A stretch of DNA of 64,000 bases, taken from Orobanche coerulescens. Lineage: Eukaryota; Streptophyta; Magnoliopsida; Lamiales; Orobanchaceae. The position numbers and the translations under genes are program-made. The DNA is taken from positions 103,480,501-103,544,500 of the forward strand of contig CM065814.1 of NCBI GenBank assembly GCA_033398695.1, in the 5' to 3' direction. Of this stretch, positions 55,298-64,000 are shown piece after piece; position 1 is the stretch's first letter, and each line of letters begins with the position of its first letter. The notes beneath the pieces were generated by a model. The model ran no database searches and was not told where the DNA came from. It saw only the letters and a list, made by a program, of their open reading frames with translations.

Positions 55298-55613
55298 GCA
55301 ATTTTAAAATCCAACCATTGGGCCTCTGGCTCAGTTGGTATTGCAATGATGGATAAGAACCTTAAGCCAGTAGGTGCGGGGTTCGAGTCTGGAGCAGGAC
55401 GGGGTTTTCATCCGGATGTTACTCCGGCAAGGAAACTTGTATGGAGGCGAGACGGTTTCCTCGCGAACTTATTATGCCCCACTTGACTCCAGCGTGGGCC
55501 CGGTTAAGACAACATAGTCTGGGCAAGTGGTGGTTAGGGCCCTCCGATTAGGAGGGTGGTCGAGTCTAAGTTGAAATTCGCCATTCAAAAAAAAAAGCAA
55601 TTTTAAAATCCAA
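55298..55613 (+). mobile_element. tRNA-derived SINE with target duplication
   Basis: The body is 55315-55596, with a pol III A box (TGGCTCAGTTGG at about 55328-55339) and B box (GGTTCGAGTC at about 55380-55389) spaced as in a tRNA, then a tRNA-unrelated body and a terminal A run. It is flanked by GCAATTTTAAAATCCAA at 55298-55314 and 55597-55613. The other copy of the tandem duplication has the empty site, one GCAATTTTAAAATCCAA at about 58446, which proves insertion. It has no coding capacity and would be transcribed by RNA polymerase III and moved by a LINE that recognises poly(A). Confidence 0.95.
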
Positions 55614-56094
55614 AATCACGGGTTTCAAGACTTTAATATCTATATGTGATTTTGAGAGTAAGTACTCAAGCGTTACAAATTCAAAAGTTTCACGTGGTCC
55701 TAAAACGATTTTAAAATAATAAGTATATAAAATTTGATAGGTTTAAACAATAAATTAATATCTAACAATATGTTTGTTGTATTTGTGAAATACATCATTC
55801 CCACTTAATTGGTGCATACAAGATTAAATTCTTACAAAAATTAGTGATGAACATTGTATTCAAGTGTCATACACTATTCCCCCGTTAGTTAATGTATAGT
55901 ACAGCTGTAAGAAGGGTATTATGCTCTTCTTCCTATAGTGAAGATATAACTTGAAAGTTTGTATGTATAGTGATAAGTATGGTTTCTGTACTCATGGGTC
56001 TTACAATGTTCCCCCTCAATTGATGACTATTAATTGAAAAACTTAAAGGGTTACTCTAGTTGTAGCATTCTTAGTTCTTGATGGAGCATAGAGA

Positions 56095-56640
56095 ACCTTT
56101 TTGCACTGAGATGCTTTGTGAAGGTGTCTGCAATTTGATGTATGGAGCTTCTTGATCTAGATATTCATGTACTCGACATGATTCCTTAACAAATGATGCT
56201 TCATATCAATATATTTAGCCCGTGAGTTAAGTATAAGATTGTGCGTGATTGTGATTGCACTCGTACTATCACATAGCATTGGAATATATGTAGCCTCAAT
56301 GATGTAGTCTTGTAACTATTGTTGCATCTAGAGAATTTGCGTATAGCAATGTAATATTCTGACTCCGCTGTTAAAAGTGATTTAGCCAATTATTTCTTGC
56401 TGAACTAGGACACAAGTCTTGGTCCAAGACAATGACAAGTTCCACTTGTGCTCTTTCTATCCAGTTTACATCCTCCGATATCCAAATCTATGTAACCTGC
56501 CAAGTCAAATCCTCCTTCATTAGGATACCACAATCCTACATTAGTTGTTCCTTTTACATACTTGAAGATTCTCTTGGCCATGGTGAAGTGTGATACTTTA
56601 GAGGTGCTACTTGATATCATGCACACACTCCTACAGTAAA
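56095..56640 (-). pseudogene. Copia F RNase H remnant, copy 1
   Basis: Minus-strand frames MAKRIFKYVKGTTNVGLWYP, GGFDLAGYIDLDIGGCKLDR and KSTSGTCHCLGPRLVS, then (stop) FSKK, LLTAESEYYIAIRKFSRCNN, and beyond 56201 a KHHLLRNHVE-like stretch. This is the copia RNase H, with the SDADFAGC motif decayed to IDLDIGGC and several stops. Confidence 0.85.
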
Positions 56641-56710
56641 TTAGATATCAGAACTGCTAGTTGTTAGGTACATGAGTGAGCCTATTAGCTTCTCGTAGAG
56701 TGATTGGTCT

Positions 56711-56992
56711 TAGGGGTGTTTTCAGTTTCAGTCGGGGTAAAGATCTGGGTTCCCAAAACCCTCCCCAAATTTAGTAGTTCAGTTTCGGTTCAGTTCGGTT
56801 CGGTTTCGATTTTTACAACTTTGGAACCCAAACCCACCCAAATTATTCAGTTTCGGTCCGATTCGGTCCAATTCGGTTTTTTATATTATCAAAATTTTAG
56901 TCATAATTTGTACTAATTGTGTATTATACCGTTTAAAAGCCTTCATTTTACATTTTTTGAAAAATAAATAAAAAAACTATAATATCAAATGT
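56711..56992 (+). mobile_element. hAT-like element cut at the duplication junction
   Basis: Starts TAGGGGTGTTTTCAG after ATTGGTCT (56703-56710), as does the complete copy at 59559. It stops at the tandem-duplication junction after ATCAAATGT, so only its left about 280 bp are present. Confidence 0.85.
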
Positions 56993-57497
56993 AGGATAAT
57001 CATCACCATTGGGAGGAGATGAAGACTTTCGACAGGTGTGCAGTGTTGAGAGTGGGTTGTTGTTGCCTCCAGTGGGGCAACCATTCTCCTCCTTCTTCTA
57101 ATTTCAGGAACACTTGTCGGTCGGTCATTGTGGTTGGCTGCTCAGGGTCTATTGTGCCCTCAGCAGGAGTAGGCAGGAATATCCTCGGGTTGAGTGGCCT
57201 CTGTCAGGATGTCCTTTGGTGGGTTGGCCTCAGGGGCCACTATGAACTCCTGAGATGCTGTCGAAACAACCGGTTCAGTAGTCTCCTGGCGAGACTTAGT
57301 GCTTTTTTCTTTTGCCTATCAACATCCATATGAGAGACGATATTGGGAACAACCCTCTTCTTGTTGTTGGTTTCTTCTTATTTATCACTCCAGTCTTTAT
57401 AGCTCGAGGACTTACATCTACAGGACCACTCGACTGCGGTATAAAGTTAGGATTTGAACGGCTTTTGATCGCAATATCCTTATTGTATAGAGTTGGC

Positions 57498-58092
57498 TTA
57501 GCTTCCCCCTATGAACTTTCTACCTTGTATCTTCTTAGCGTTAGGAGACTGTGCACATTGCACACCATACTGAGTTAAGATGTAGTTGACAATAAGGCCA
57601 AATGACTTTCTAGAAGTGTCTGGCTTAAAGGATTGTTCATACAATCTCTGCAGCAGGATTTGATTCTCATCCACCTTATGACAGCTCATAATTGACATCA
57701 TAAGACTGAATTGCAGCCTGGTGCACATTTCAAATGCACCTATCTAATTTTCTTATGGCAATACAAGTGAGGGTTCTCAGCATTTGGATTCCCCGTGAAG
57801 ATCTACGATAACTGATCAACCATGTCATCACCAAAGGACTCCATGTCCTGATAGTAATACCAGCACTTGGTAGTTTATACAGCTTTTAAAGTAGCATTAT
57901 ATCAATGTTGATTTCCTTTCTCTGTACAGAGCTACAAAAACATGTTATATCATCTTTTTTCTTAAGATTTTCAAACCTGAAAATTGCATCAATGTAAAAC
58001 TCTTCAACTATGGATTCATCATAGTTAGAAGCATACAGGCTTCCCACCATGTACAAGCCCTGCTGTTTCATCCTTCTGACACCGATAGACAT
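57498..58092 (-). pseudogene. Copia F extra ORF remnant, copy 2
   Basis: Same frames as copy 1 (MSIGVRRMKQQGLYMVGSLY at 58092, RLQFSLMMSIMSCHKVDE at 57728) with a few substitutions. No intact ORF. Confidence 0.55.
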
Positions 58093-58939
58093 GGACGCTT
58101 CATCCTTTGATTCAGTTTCGACCCTTTCCTAGAGGAGTTACCTTGTGAATATATGACCGCTTATAATTTAGGATGCCCTCCTCCTTTGACATTCAGAAGA
58201 GGTAGCCTGAGATTACACCATTAAGAAATTGAGATTTCGAAAGAAATGATTTTCAAAAAAATTCTAAGTATTGCATTGTTGTTGTATGCTCTTTGTTATA
58301 CACCTGAATGCAATAAATAGTATTTAGGTCAACAAAAGTGCCTTTAAATAGCTGATGGAGGCTTGGTTACGTCGAATCGATTTATCTTTAAACTAAATGC
58401 TTGTACCATTTATGACACCCCACATACTCCAAAATAGATGGTTAGCAATTTTAAAATCCAAAATCACGGGTTTCAAGACTTTAATATCTGTATGTGATTT
58501 TGAGAGTAAGTACTCAAGCGTTACAAATTCAAAAGTTGCACGTGGTCATAAAGCGATTTTAAAATGATAAGTATATATAATTTGATAGGTTTAAACAATA
58601 AATTAATATCTTACAATATATTTGTTGTATTTGTGAATTACATCATTCCTACTTAATTGGTGCATACAAGATTAAATTCTTACAAAAATTAGTGATGAAC
58701 ATTGTATTCAAGTGTCATACACTATTCCCCCGTTAGTTAATGTATAGTACAGCTGTAAGAAGGGTATTATGCTCTTCTTCCTATAGTGAAGATATAACTT
58801 GAAAGTTTGTATGTATAGTGATAAGTATGGTTTCTGTACTCATGGGTCTTACAATGTTTCCCCTCAATTGATGACTATTAATTGAAAAACTTAAAGGGTT
58901 ACTCTAGTTGTAGCATTCTCAGTTCTTGATGGAGCATAG

Positions 58940-59490
58940 AGAACCTTGTTGCACTGAGATGCTTTGTGAAGGTGTCTGCAATTTGATGTATGGAGCTTCT
59001 TGATCTAGATATTCATGTACTCGACATGATTCCTTAACAAATGATGCTTCATATCAATATGTTTAGCCCGTGAGTTAAGTATAAGATTGTGCGTGATTGT
59101 GATTGCACTCGTACTATCACATAGCATGGGAATATATGTAGCCTCAATGATGTAGTCTTGTAACTATTGTTGCATCTAGAGAATTTGCGTATAGCAATGT
59201 AATATTCTGACTCCGCTGTTAAAAGTGATTTAGCCAATTATTTCTTGCTGAACTAGGACACAAGTCTTGGTCCAAGACAATGACAAGTTCCACTTGTGCT
59301 CTTTCTATCCAGTTTGCATCCTCCGATATCCAAATCTATGTAACCTGCCAAGTCAAATCCTCCTTCATTAGGATACCACAATCCTACATTAGTTGTTCCT
59401 TTTACATACTTGAAGATTCTCTTGGCCATGGTGAAGTGTGATACTTTAGAGGTGCTACTTGATATCATGCACACACTCCTACAGTAAATT
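58940..59490 (-). pseudogene. Copia F RNase H remnant, copy 2
   Basis: Same motifs as 56095-56640 ([48 protein letters not shown]). Its upstream end is interrupted at 59558 by the hAT-like element, on whose far side the reverse transcriptase continues at 60426. Confidence 0.85.
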
Positions 59491-59558
59491 AGATATCAGA
59501 ACTGCTAGATGTTAGGTACATGAGTGAGCCTATTAGCTTCTCGTAGAGTGATTGGTCT

Positions 59559-60018
59559 TAGGGGTGTTTTCGGTTTCGGTCGGGGTAAAGATCCGGGTTC
59601 CCAAAATCCTCCCCAAATTTAGTAGTTCAGTTTCGATTCGGTTCGGTTTCGGTTTTTACAACTATGGAACCCAAACACACCCAAATTATTCAGTTTTGGT
59701 CCGATTCGGTACAATTCGATTTTTTATATTATCAAAATTTTAGTCATAATTTGTACTAATTGTGTATTATACCGTTTAAAACCCTTCATTTTAAATTTGT
59801 TAAAAAATAAATAAAGAAATATAATATCAAATGTTTATAACCTAAAGTAGTCCAAAATAAATAACTATCACAAAGTAAAACTGTTACCTAAAATGGTCCA
59901 AAATAAATGACTATCACAAAGTGATTCAAAATAGTCCAGCAAAACAGCTTCTAACTTGCACTGAAATTGTTACAGAAAGATCCAAAAATTAGTTGGTACC
60001 AGCTAGATACCACCACCC

Positions 60019-60070
<52 letters not shown>

Positions 60071-60425
60071 ATAATGTATAATTGTATAGTTATTATACTA
60101 TATTATTACTGTTTCTTCATCTCTATTTTTTTATTAAATGAATTACATCCCTATTTCAAATATGGTTTTGCAGCAGTGACAAAACTAATCTATTTTGTTA
60201 GTATTTATAAATAAAAATATATTTACTCAATTTTAAAAAAAAAATCGGTCTCATTCGGTATATTTCGGGTTTCCCGAACCCGAACCCGAACCGACCCGAA
60301 TCATTCGGTCTTAGTTTCGGTTTTTGATTTTGGTTTCGGTTTTATTTTCGGTCCGAAAAAATTTGATTCACTTCGGATCGGTTTGGTTCTTTCGGTCGGT
60401 TTTCGGAATTTCGAAAACACCCCTA
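59559..60425. mobile_element. Complete hAT-like non-autonomous DNA transposon
   Basis: 867 bp with terminal inverted repeats TAGGGGTGTTTTCG and CGAAAACACCCCTA and an 8-bp target duplication, ATTGGTCT (59551-59558) and ATTTGTCT (60426-60433), one mismatch. Both ends are rich in TTCGG/CCGAA words. There is no transposase frame. Eight-base duplications with TAGGGGTG-type ends are typical of hAT elements. It interrupts copia F between reverse transcriptase and RNase H. Confidence 0.88.
60022..60072. repeat. TA/TG microsatellite
   Basis: About 14 TA units run into about 11 TG units, within the hAT-like element. Confidence 0.95.
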
Positions 60426-61160
60426 ATTTGTCTAGTGTCTTTCCAGCTTCATCTGTACTTATTTGCATGGAAGTTTTCATTGGAGTTGGTGAGGTCTTTG
60501 AGGAACTTTTTTCCCGAACCTTGTGAGCAACGTCTTGATGTACTTCACTTGATTGATGAAGATTCATATAGGTACCTGCTTCACCTGCAAGCTTAAGAAG
60601 AAACTGAGTTCTCCAATCATATTCATTTCAAATGTGCTTTACATGATGTGAGAGTACTTCCTGCACAAATCTTGGTTATTTAAACCAAAAATAATATCAT
60701 CAACATAGACTTGTATCATTAATAGGTTTGTCGCCTTCCTGTATCTTGGAGAGTATCTTGTCTACATCAACCTTCTCAAATCCAATATTGATTAGATACA
60801 GCAAGAGGGTTTCACACACCAAGCTCTTGGTGCCTGCTTGAGTCCGTACAGGACTTTCCTTATCCATAGACTTGATCACCATTTTTTGTGTTGACGAACC
60901 CTATGGTTGCTCGACATACAATTCTTCGGCTAAATCTCCATTCAAAAATGCATTTTCAATATCCATTTGATAAACAATAAAGTTCTTGTGAGCTGCAAAA
61001 GTAAGAACATCCGTATAGCTTCTAATCTGGCTACATGAGTGAATGTCTCATCATAGTCAATTCCTTTTTCAGGTCTATAGCATTTGGCGACTAATATGGA
61101 CTTCTTCTTTATAACTAATCCATTTTCGTCCTTATTTTTAAACATTCATTTATCCCAATG
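60426..61160 (-). pseudogene. Copia F reverse transcriptase remnant
   Basis: Minus-strand frames: FKNKDENGLVIKKKSILVAK, YRPEKGIDYDETFTHVARLE and AIRMFLLLQLT (61145-60942), then decayed forms of the [26 protein letters not shown] and YVDD regions down to about 60650, and the PMKTSMQISTDEAGKTLDKL segment next to the hAT insertion. The frame is broken in many places. It belongs with the RNase H at 58940-59490. Confidence 0.85.
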
Positions 61161-61807
61161 ACAAATTGATGGGTCGGTCTGGGAATAAATACCAAAAATT
61201 ATTAATTTTGAAACCATTTAGCTCTTCCTCCATTGAGGGAATATAATCCGAATTTGCAAGATATTTTTGTATTGATAATGGTTCTGAATGCTCTAGGAAT
61301 ACAACAATGGTTCACATAGCCCATGTTCGTAGTTTGACTATAGTCTTCCATATGGGGAATTGAGTCGTATCTGCTTATGACTTTGTATCTTCTCGAATAC
61401 TAATAAATAACTTCTATATTGAACTCTACAAATTGTAAATATCGAAGAATGTTGATAACCAGTGATCTCTGTCCACTTGCCATGGGTCTTTCATTTCGAT
61501 TGAGAGAACCGGATCCGAGTCTTTTTGAGGATAAAATTTTTTAAGGGTTCATCACTTTTCAGTCTATGACTAAAGAAGAGACCCTAGCCCCCGAGGGTAC
61601 GCTGGTGAAAAAATTAAATATTGAGAGATTTCAAGCGGCTGTGTGGGAGGCTATATCTCGGTGGGATCCTGCGGTTGGATTTGAGGGGGTACAACATGGA
61701 GCAATCACTCGGGGGATGACTCCTTATACGTGATAGTTGATGATATTTAAGAACCTGAGAGCTGGATACACATCTTGCGATTTAACCGGTAGGAGTTTGA
61801 GGGGTCG
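61161..61807. other. Unassigned sequence between copia F and the next LTR
   Basis: The first about 100 bp (minus strand) still resemble the copia F linker before reverse transcriptase (around NNFWYLFPDRPI). From about 61270 I recognise nothing except the short frame at 61566-61733. Confidence 0.4.
61566..61733 (+). CDS. Short unidentified ORF
   Basis: 55 codons from ATG 61566 (MTKEETLAPEGTLVKKLNIE, RFQAAVWEAISRWDPAVGFE) to TGA 61731. Amino-acid composition looks protein-like and the stretch is GC-richer than its surroundings. It may be a fragment of a larger coding region of a host gene or element. I do not recognise it. Confidence 0.25.
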   Translation: MTKEETLAPEGTLVKKLNIERFQAAVWEAISRWDPAVGFEGVQHGAITRGMTPYT

Positions 61808-64000
61808 TGTAATACCCGCAGTATCGATTTTCGGTAATTTTCTTTTTTTGGGCGGAAGTCCCTTTTAGCGGCTCGCTTGTGACCGTTCCGTCATTATGAG
61901 AATGATAAATTCTGTACTTTTCGACATCCGAGTTCATTTTGGTGTCGCTTTGCTGAGTTCTGTGCTTTTTGGGCGATTTTTTCGCATTTGAGTTCGATTC
62001 TTATGAATCTCGTTCGAAACTGTCGTTTCGTGTTTTCCGCAAGTCCGTTTAGCCTTGTTAGACGTGTTGTGAACTTCGGTTTGATTATTTGATCATGTAT
62101 CGTGGTTTTTCGGACGTTCGGGCTATTTTGTAATTTCCCAAAGTTTTGGGTATTTATTTTCATACTCATTTTTAACCACCTCCAAGTTGTCGGAATCGCA
62201 TGTTTGTTTAGCGCTTTCATTTGTTGTTGAGAACTCTTCATTAGAACTATGTCGCACCTTTCGAGTCGTCGCATTTTGAGGTTGTTCGGAACTGATCGGG
62301 CAGCAGAAGGAATCTGCTGCCAGAATGCAGCGCGTTATGGCCATAATGGCCATCACGTTATGGCCGTAATGGCCAGCATATTATGGCCGTAATGGACATG
62401 ATGTCACATCCGTAACAAGGGCCTGTATTTCAGTCAGCGGGCAGTGTTATTTCAGAACAGTTTTACTCTTTTCCTTCCTCACGCGACGGGCAGAGTCTTG
62501 AGGCGATTTCAGGGGGATTCTGCATGGGAATTCATTAATCTTTCATCCTACAACATTATCATCAAGGTCTTGGTGTAGATTAACAACATCAAGTCATCCT
62601 TTTCCCCTTGAATCGAGGTAATCATCCTAGAACCCTATTTTGAGAATAATTGGGGTTTGTCTTGATTTCGTGATTTTAATCCGAAATTGTTGGTTCCCTT
62701 GTTGTTATCTAGTCATGTCGATCATAACCCATGGTTGGAATTCCGTTTTTCACGAATTATCGAGTCGATTCGTGTTCTTGGCTGTTTTGGGGGAAACCCT
62801 TGAACTTTCGTCATTTGACCCTCTAATTCGGCGGCTTTGAATCGTGCTGTGGAATTTATTTTCATTGTTGTTATTGTCATTCGTAGTTTATCCTCGCGGG
62901 TTATCGTTCGGAGGAGTCGGCGGGTTCGTGGACGGTTCGGGTCTCCTCACTCCGGTCGATTCTCCGCGTTTGTAACTATCCGAGGCAAGTATCTTGCCCA
63001 TACATTTCGTATTTCGTAGACATATTCATTGGTATTGGAACCAAAATTACAATTTGGTTGTTTTAATGAACTTTTAAAAGGATCGATATGTTCTCGATAA
63101 TTGTGTCTTTCAAAAGATAACTCTTATGCTTCGTGGATTAATGTGTTTTCGGAATATATGCATTAGTTTCGTACGTTGGAAGATATTAAACATATTTTAG
63201 TGAATTTAGTATCGCGACGCGTCGTCTGAGGTGTCGGTCGTGATTAGTATCGAGGTGCAGCCATCATCTTCATGCGAACTGTGGATGTAAGTCTCCCTAT
63301 TTTGCTGTGTCTCGTGTTATACGAGTTTGCGTGATTTTGTGTTATCGTGAGGAGTTTAAATATGAATTGTGAATATGTAATCCATGCTTGTTGATTCTCG
63401 TGTTGTGCTGGGATGAAGAGCGGTGCCGGTGTATGTATATATATGTATGTATAAATGTATATATATATATATATATCCTTGTATAAACCGTTTTACAGGA
63501 GTAATGTTTTGGTGTGGTTACTCAATGAAGGTTTATCAGCGTGATATTTTAATGATTTTAACTGTTTTGGGAAGTCACATAAATTTTATTTTAGAACATC
63601 CTTCAGGAAAGGAAAGAGTTTGATTTTCGAATGATGACCTCGAGACCAAAATTTTTTTGAAACTCAAACTACTTATATTTTATTTTCATTTTGCATTGCA
63701 AATTTTCAAATTTTGATTACTAAAACTCAAATGAGGTCTATCAAAATTTACTTGAGATGTGACTTTCGCTTTCACCTTTTCGACTTCATAAAATTCCAGT
63801 AAAAAGATATGTGGTAATGATGTTGTTGTCGTTTCGGCTATAATGCCCCGAGTTGTGATTAAAGTGGTGGCATGAAGGCTGAGTCGTGCGTTATGCATTC
63901 GACGAGGTAGTTCTCTGGACCGAGAGTTGGGAATTCGGTTTGGAACGTTAGTTAACTTTTGATGTTTATTTGTGTAATGTTATAAGTATGTGAACTGTTG
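61808..64000 (+). repeat. Start of a chromovirus-like gypsy LTR, running off the window
   Basis: Begins TGTAATACCCGCAG. No coding sequence. It has the layout of the other gypsy LTRs here: a repeat array at 62331-62399, a leader-like region (62470-62650), a GAGGCAAGTA word at about 62983 and long T-rich stretches. Its first about 140 bp match the minus-strand fragment 7548-7685. No LTR end or primer site is reached by 64000, so at least 2193 bp of LTR or LTR plus leader is present. Confidence 0.65.
62331..62399. repeat. Three-copy 23-bp repeat with palindromic core
   Basis: Units start at 62331, 62354 and 62377. Each contains TTATGGCCRTAATGG. TTATGGCCATAA in the first is a perfect palindrome. 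It lies about 520 bp into the LTR, a position similar to the TTAGCGTGCGCTAA arrays in other LTRs. Confidence 0.85.

Larger units (their letters stand above)
53794..56992. repeat. Tandem duplication, copy 1
   Basis: A 3199-bp unit repeated at 56993-59834. The left flank, the junction and the right end share ATGT (53790-53793, 56989-56992, 59831-59834). This copy contains the SINE at 55315-55596 and a 59-bp segment (about 54549-54607) missing from copy 2, and ends with the first about 280 bp of the hAT-like element. Confidence 0.92.
56993..59834. repeat. Tandem duplication, copy 2
   Basis: Second unit, 2842 bp. The difference from copy 1 is the absent SINE and one target copy, and a 59-bp gap at about 57747 flanked by AATTTTC words. 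Other differences are scattered single bases. Confidence 0.92.

Noticed and set aside
55315..55400. A tRNA gene
   Set aside because: A and B boxes are present but the sequence cannot form a full tRNA with acceptor stem. It continues into a non-tRNA body with a poly(A) end and target duplication, so it is a SINE.

Overview
The window is plant nuclear DNA, almost certainly from a eudicot, and consists nearly entirely of transposable elements. The evidence is plant-type Ty1/copia and Ty3/gypsy elements primed by initiator tRNA-Met, a chromodomain gypsy element, a Tat-type gypsy element with a second RNase H, an RTE-clade LINE, a tRNA-derived SINE and a hAT-like non-autonomous transposon. The only recognisable host gene sequence is a fragment of a cytochrome-b5-like MAPR/steroid-binding protein gene, and it lies inside a LINE insertion. 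I found no intact host gene, rRNA, tRNA or CRISPR locus. I cannot name the species.

Layout. 1-214 is CCGAA-rich repeat DNA. 215-7547 is a minus-strand copia relic (called E) split by a 3.77 kb solo LTR of a chromovirus-like gypsy (3352-7116, target duplication GAGGA). 7548-8759 is a minus-strand gypsy LTR fragment. Copia A (plus strand) starts with a complete 5' LTR at 8760-10240 and runs to 36800. It is split at codon level by gypsy 1 (13590-36137, target duplication CCTTG), a Tekay/Del-like chromovirus with both LTRs. Gypsy 1 is in turn split by copia B (17838-30694, minus strand), a Sirevirus-like element with a large extra ORF after pol. Copia A is cut at 36800 by gypsy D, a Tat-lineage element (5' LTR 36801-37697, gag-pol to about 43016, tandem repeats, then a multi-exon antisense gene at 44213-46520). 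Its 3' LTR is missing.

46527-47446 resembles a minus-strand chromovirus LTR. 47740-53767 is a solo copia LTR (called C, same family as E), split by an RTE LINE insertion (48904-53033) flanked by 14-bp target duplications. The LINE insertion carries a piece of the MAPR gene at its 5' end. 53794-59834 is a 3.2 kb direct tandem duplication of a decayed minus-strand Sirevirus-like copia (F). One copy carries a SINE that the other lacks. A hAT-like element is complete in copy 2 (59559-60425) and cut at the duplication junction in copy 1. Another gypsy LTR begins at 61808 and runs off the window.

How the parts relate. These are not cooperating genes but a stratified record. Copia A was entered by gypsy 1, gypsy 1 was entered by copia B, and copia A was also entered by gypsy D. 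Copia E was entered by a solo-LTR-forming gypsy. LTR C was entered by the LINE. Copia F was entered by the hAT-like element, then duplicated in tandem, and then one copy was entered by the SINE. The most unusual features are the copia B insertion (51-bp target duplication with an extra piece of element at one end), the spliced antisense gene in gypsy D, the MAPR fragment carried by the LINE, and arrays of short palindromes in several unrelated gypsy LTRs. Element letters are local labels, and all divergence statements are by-eye comparisons.
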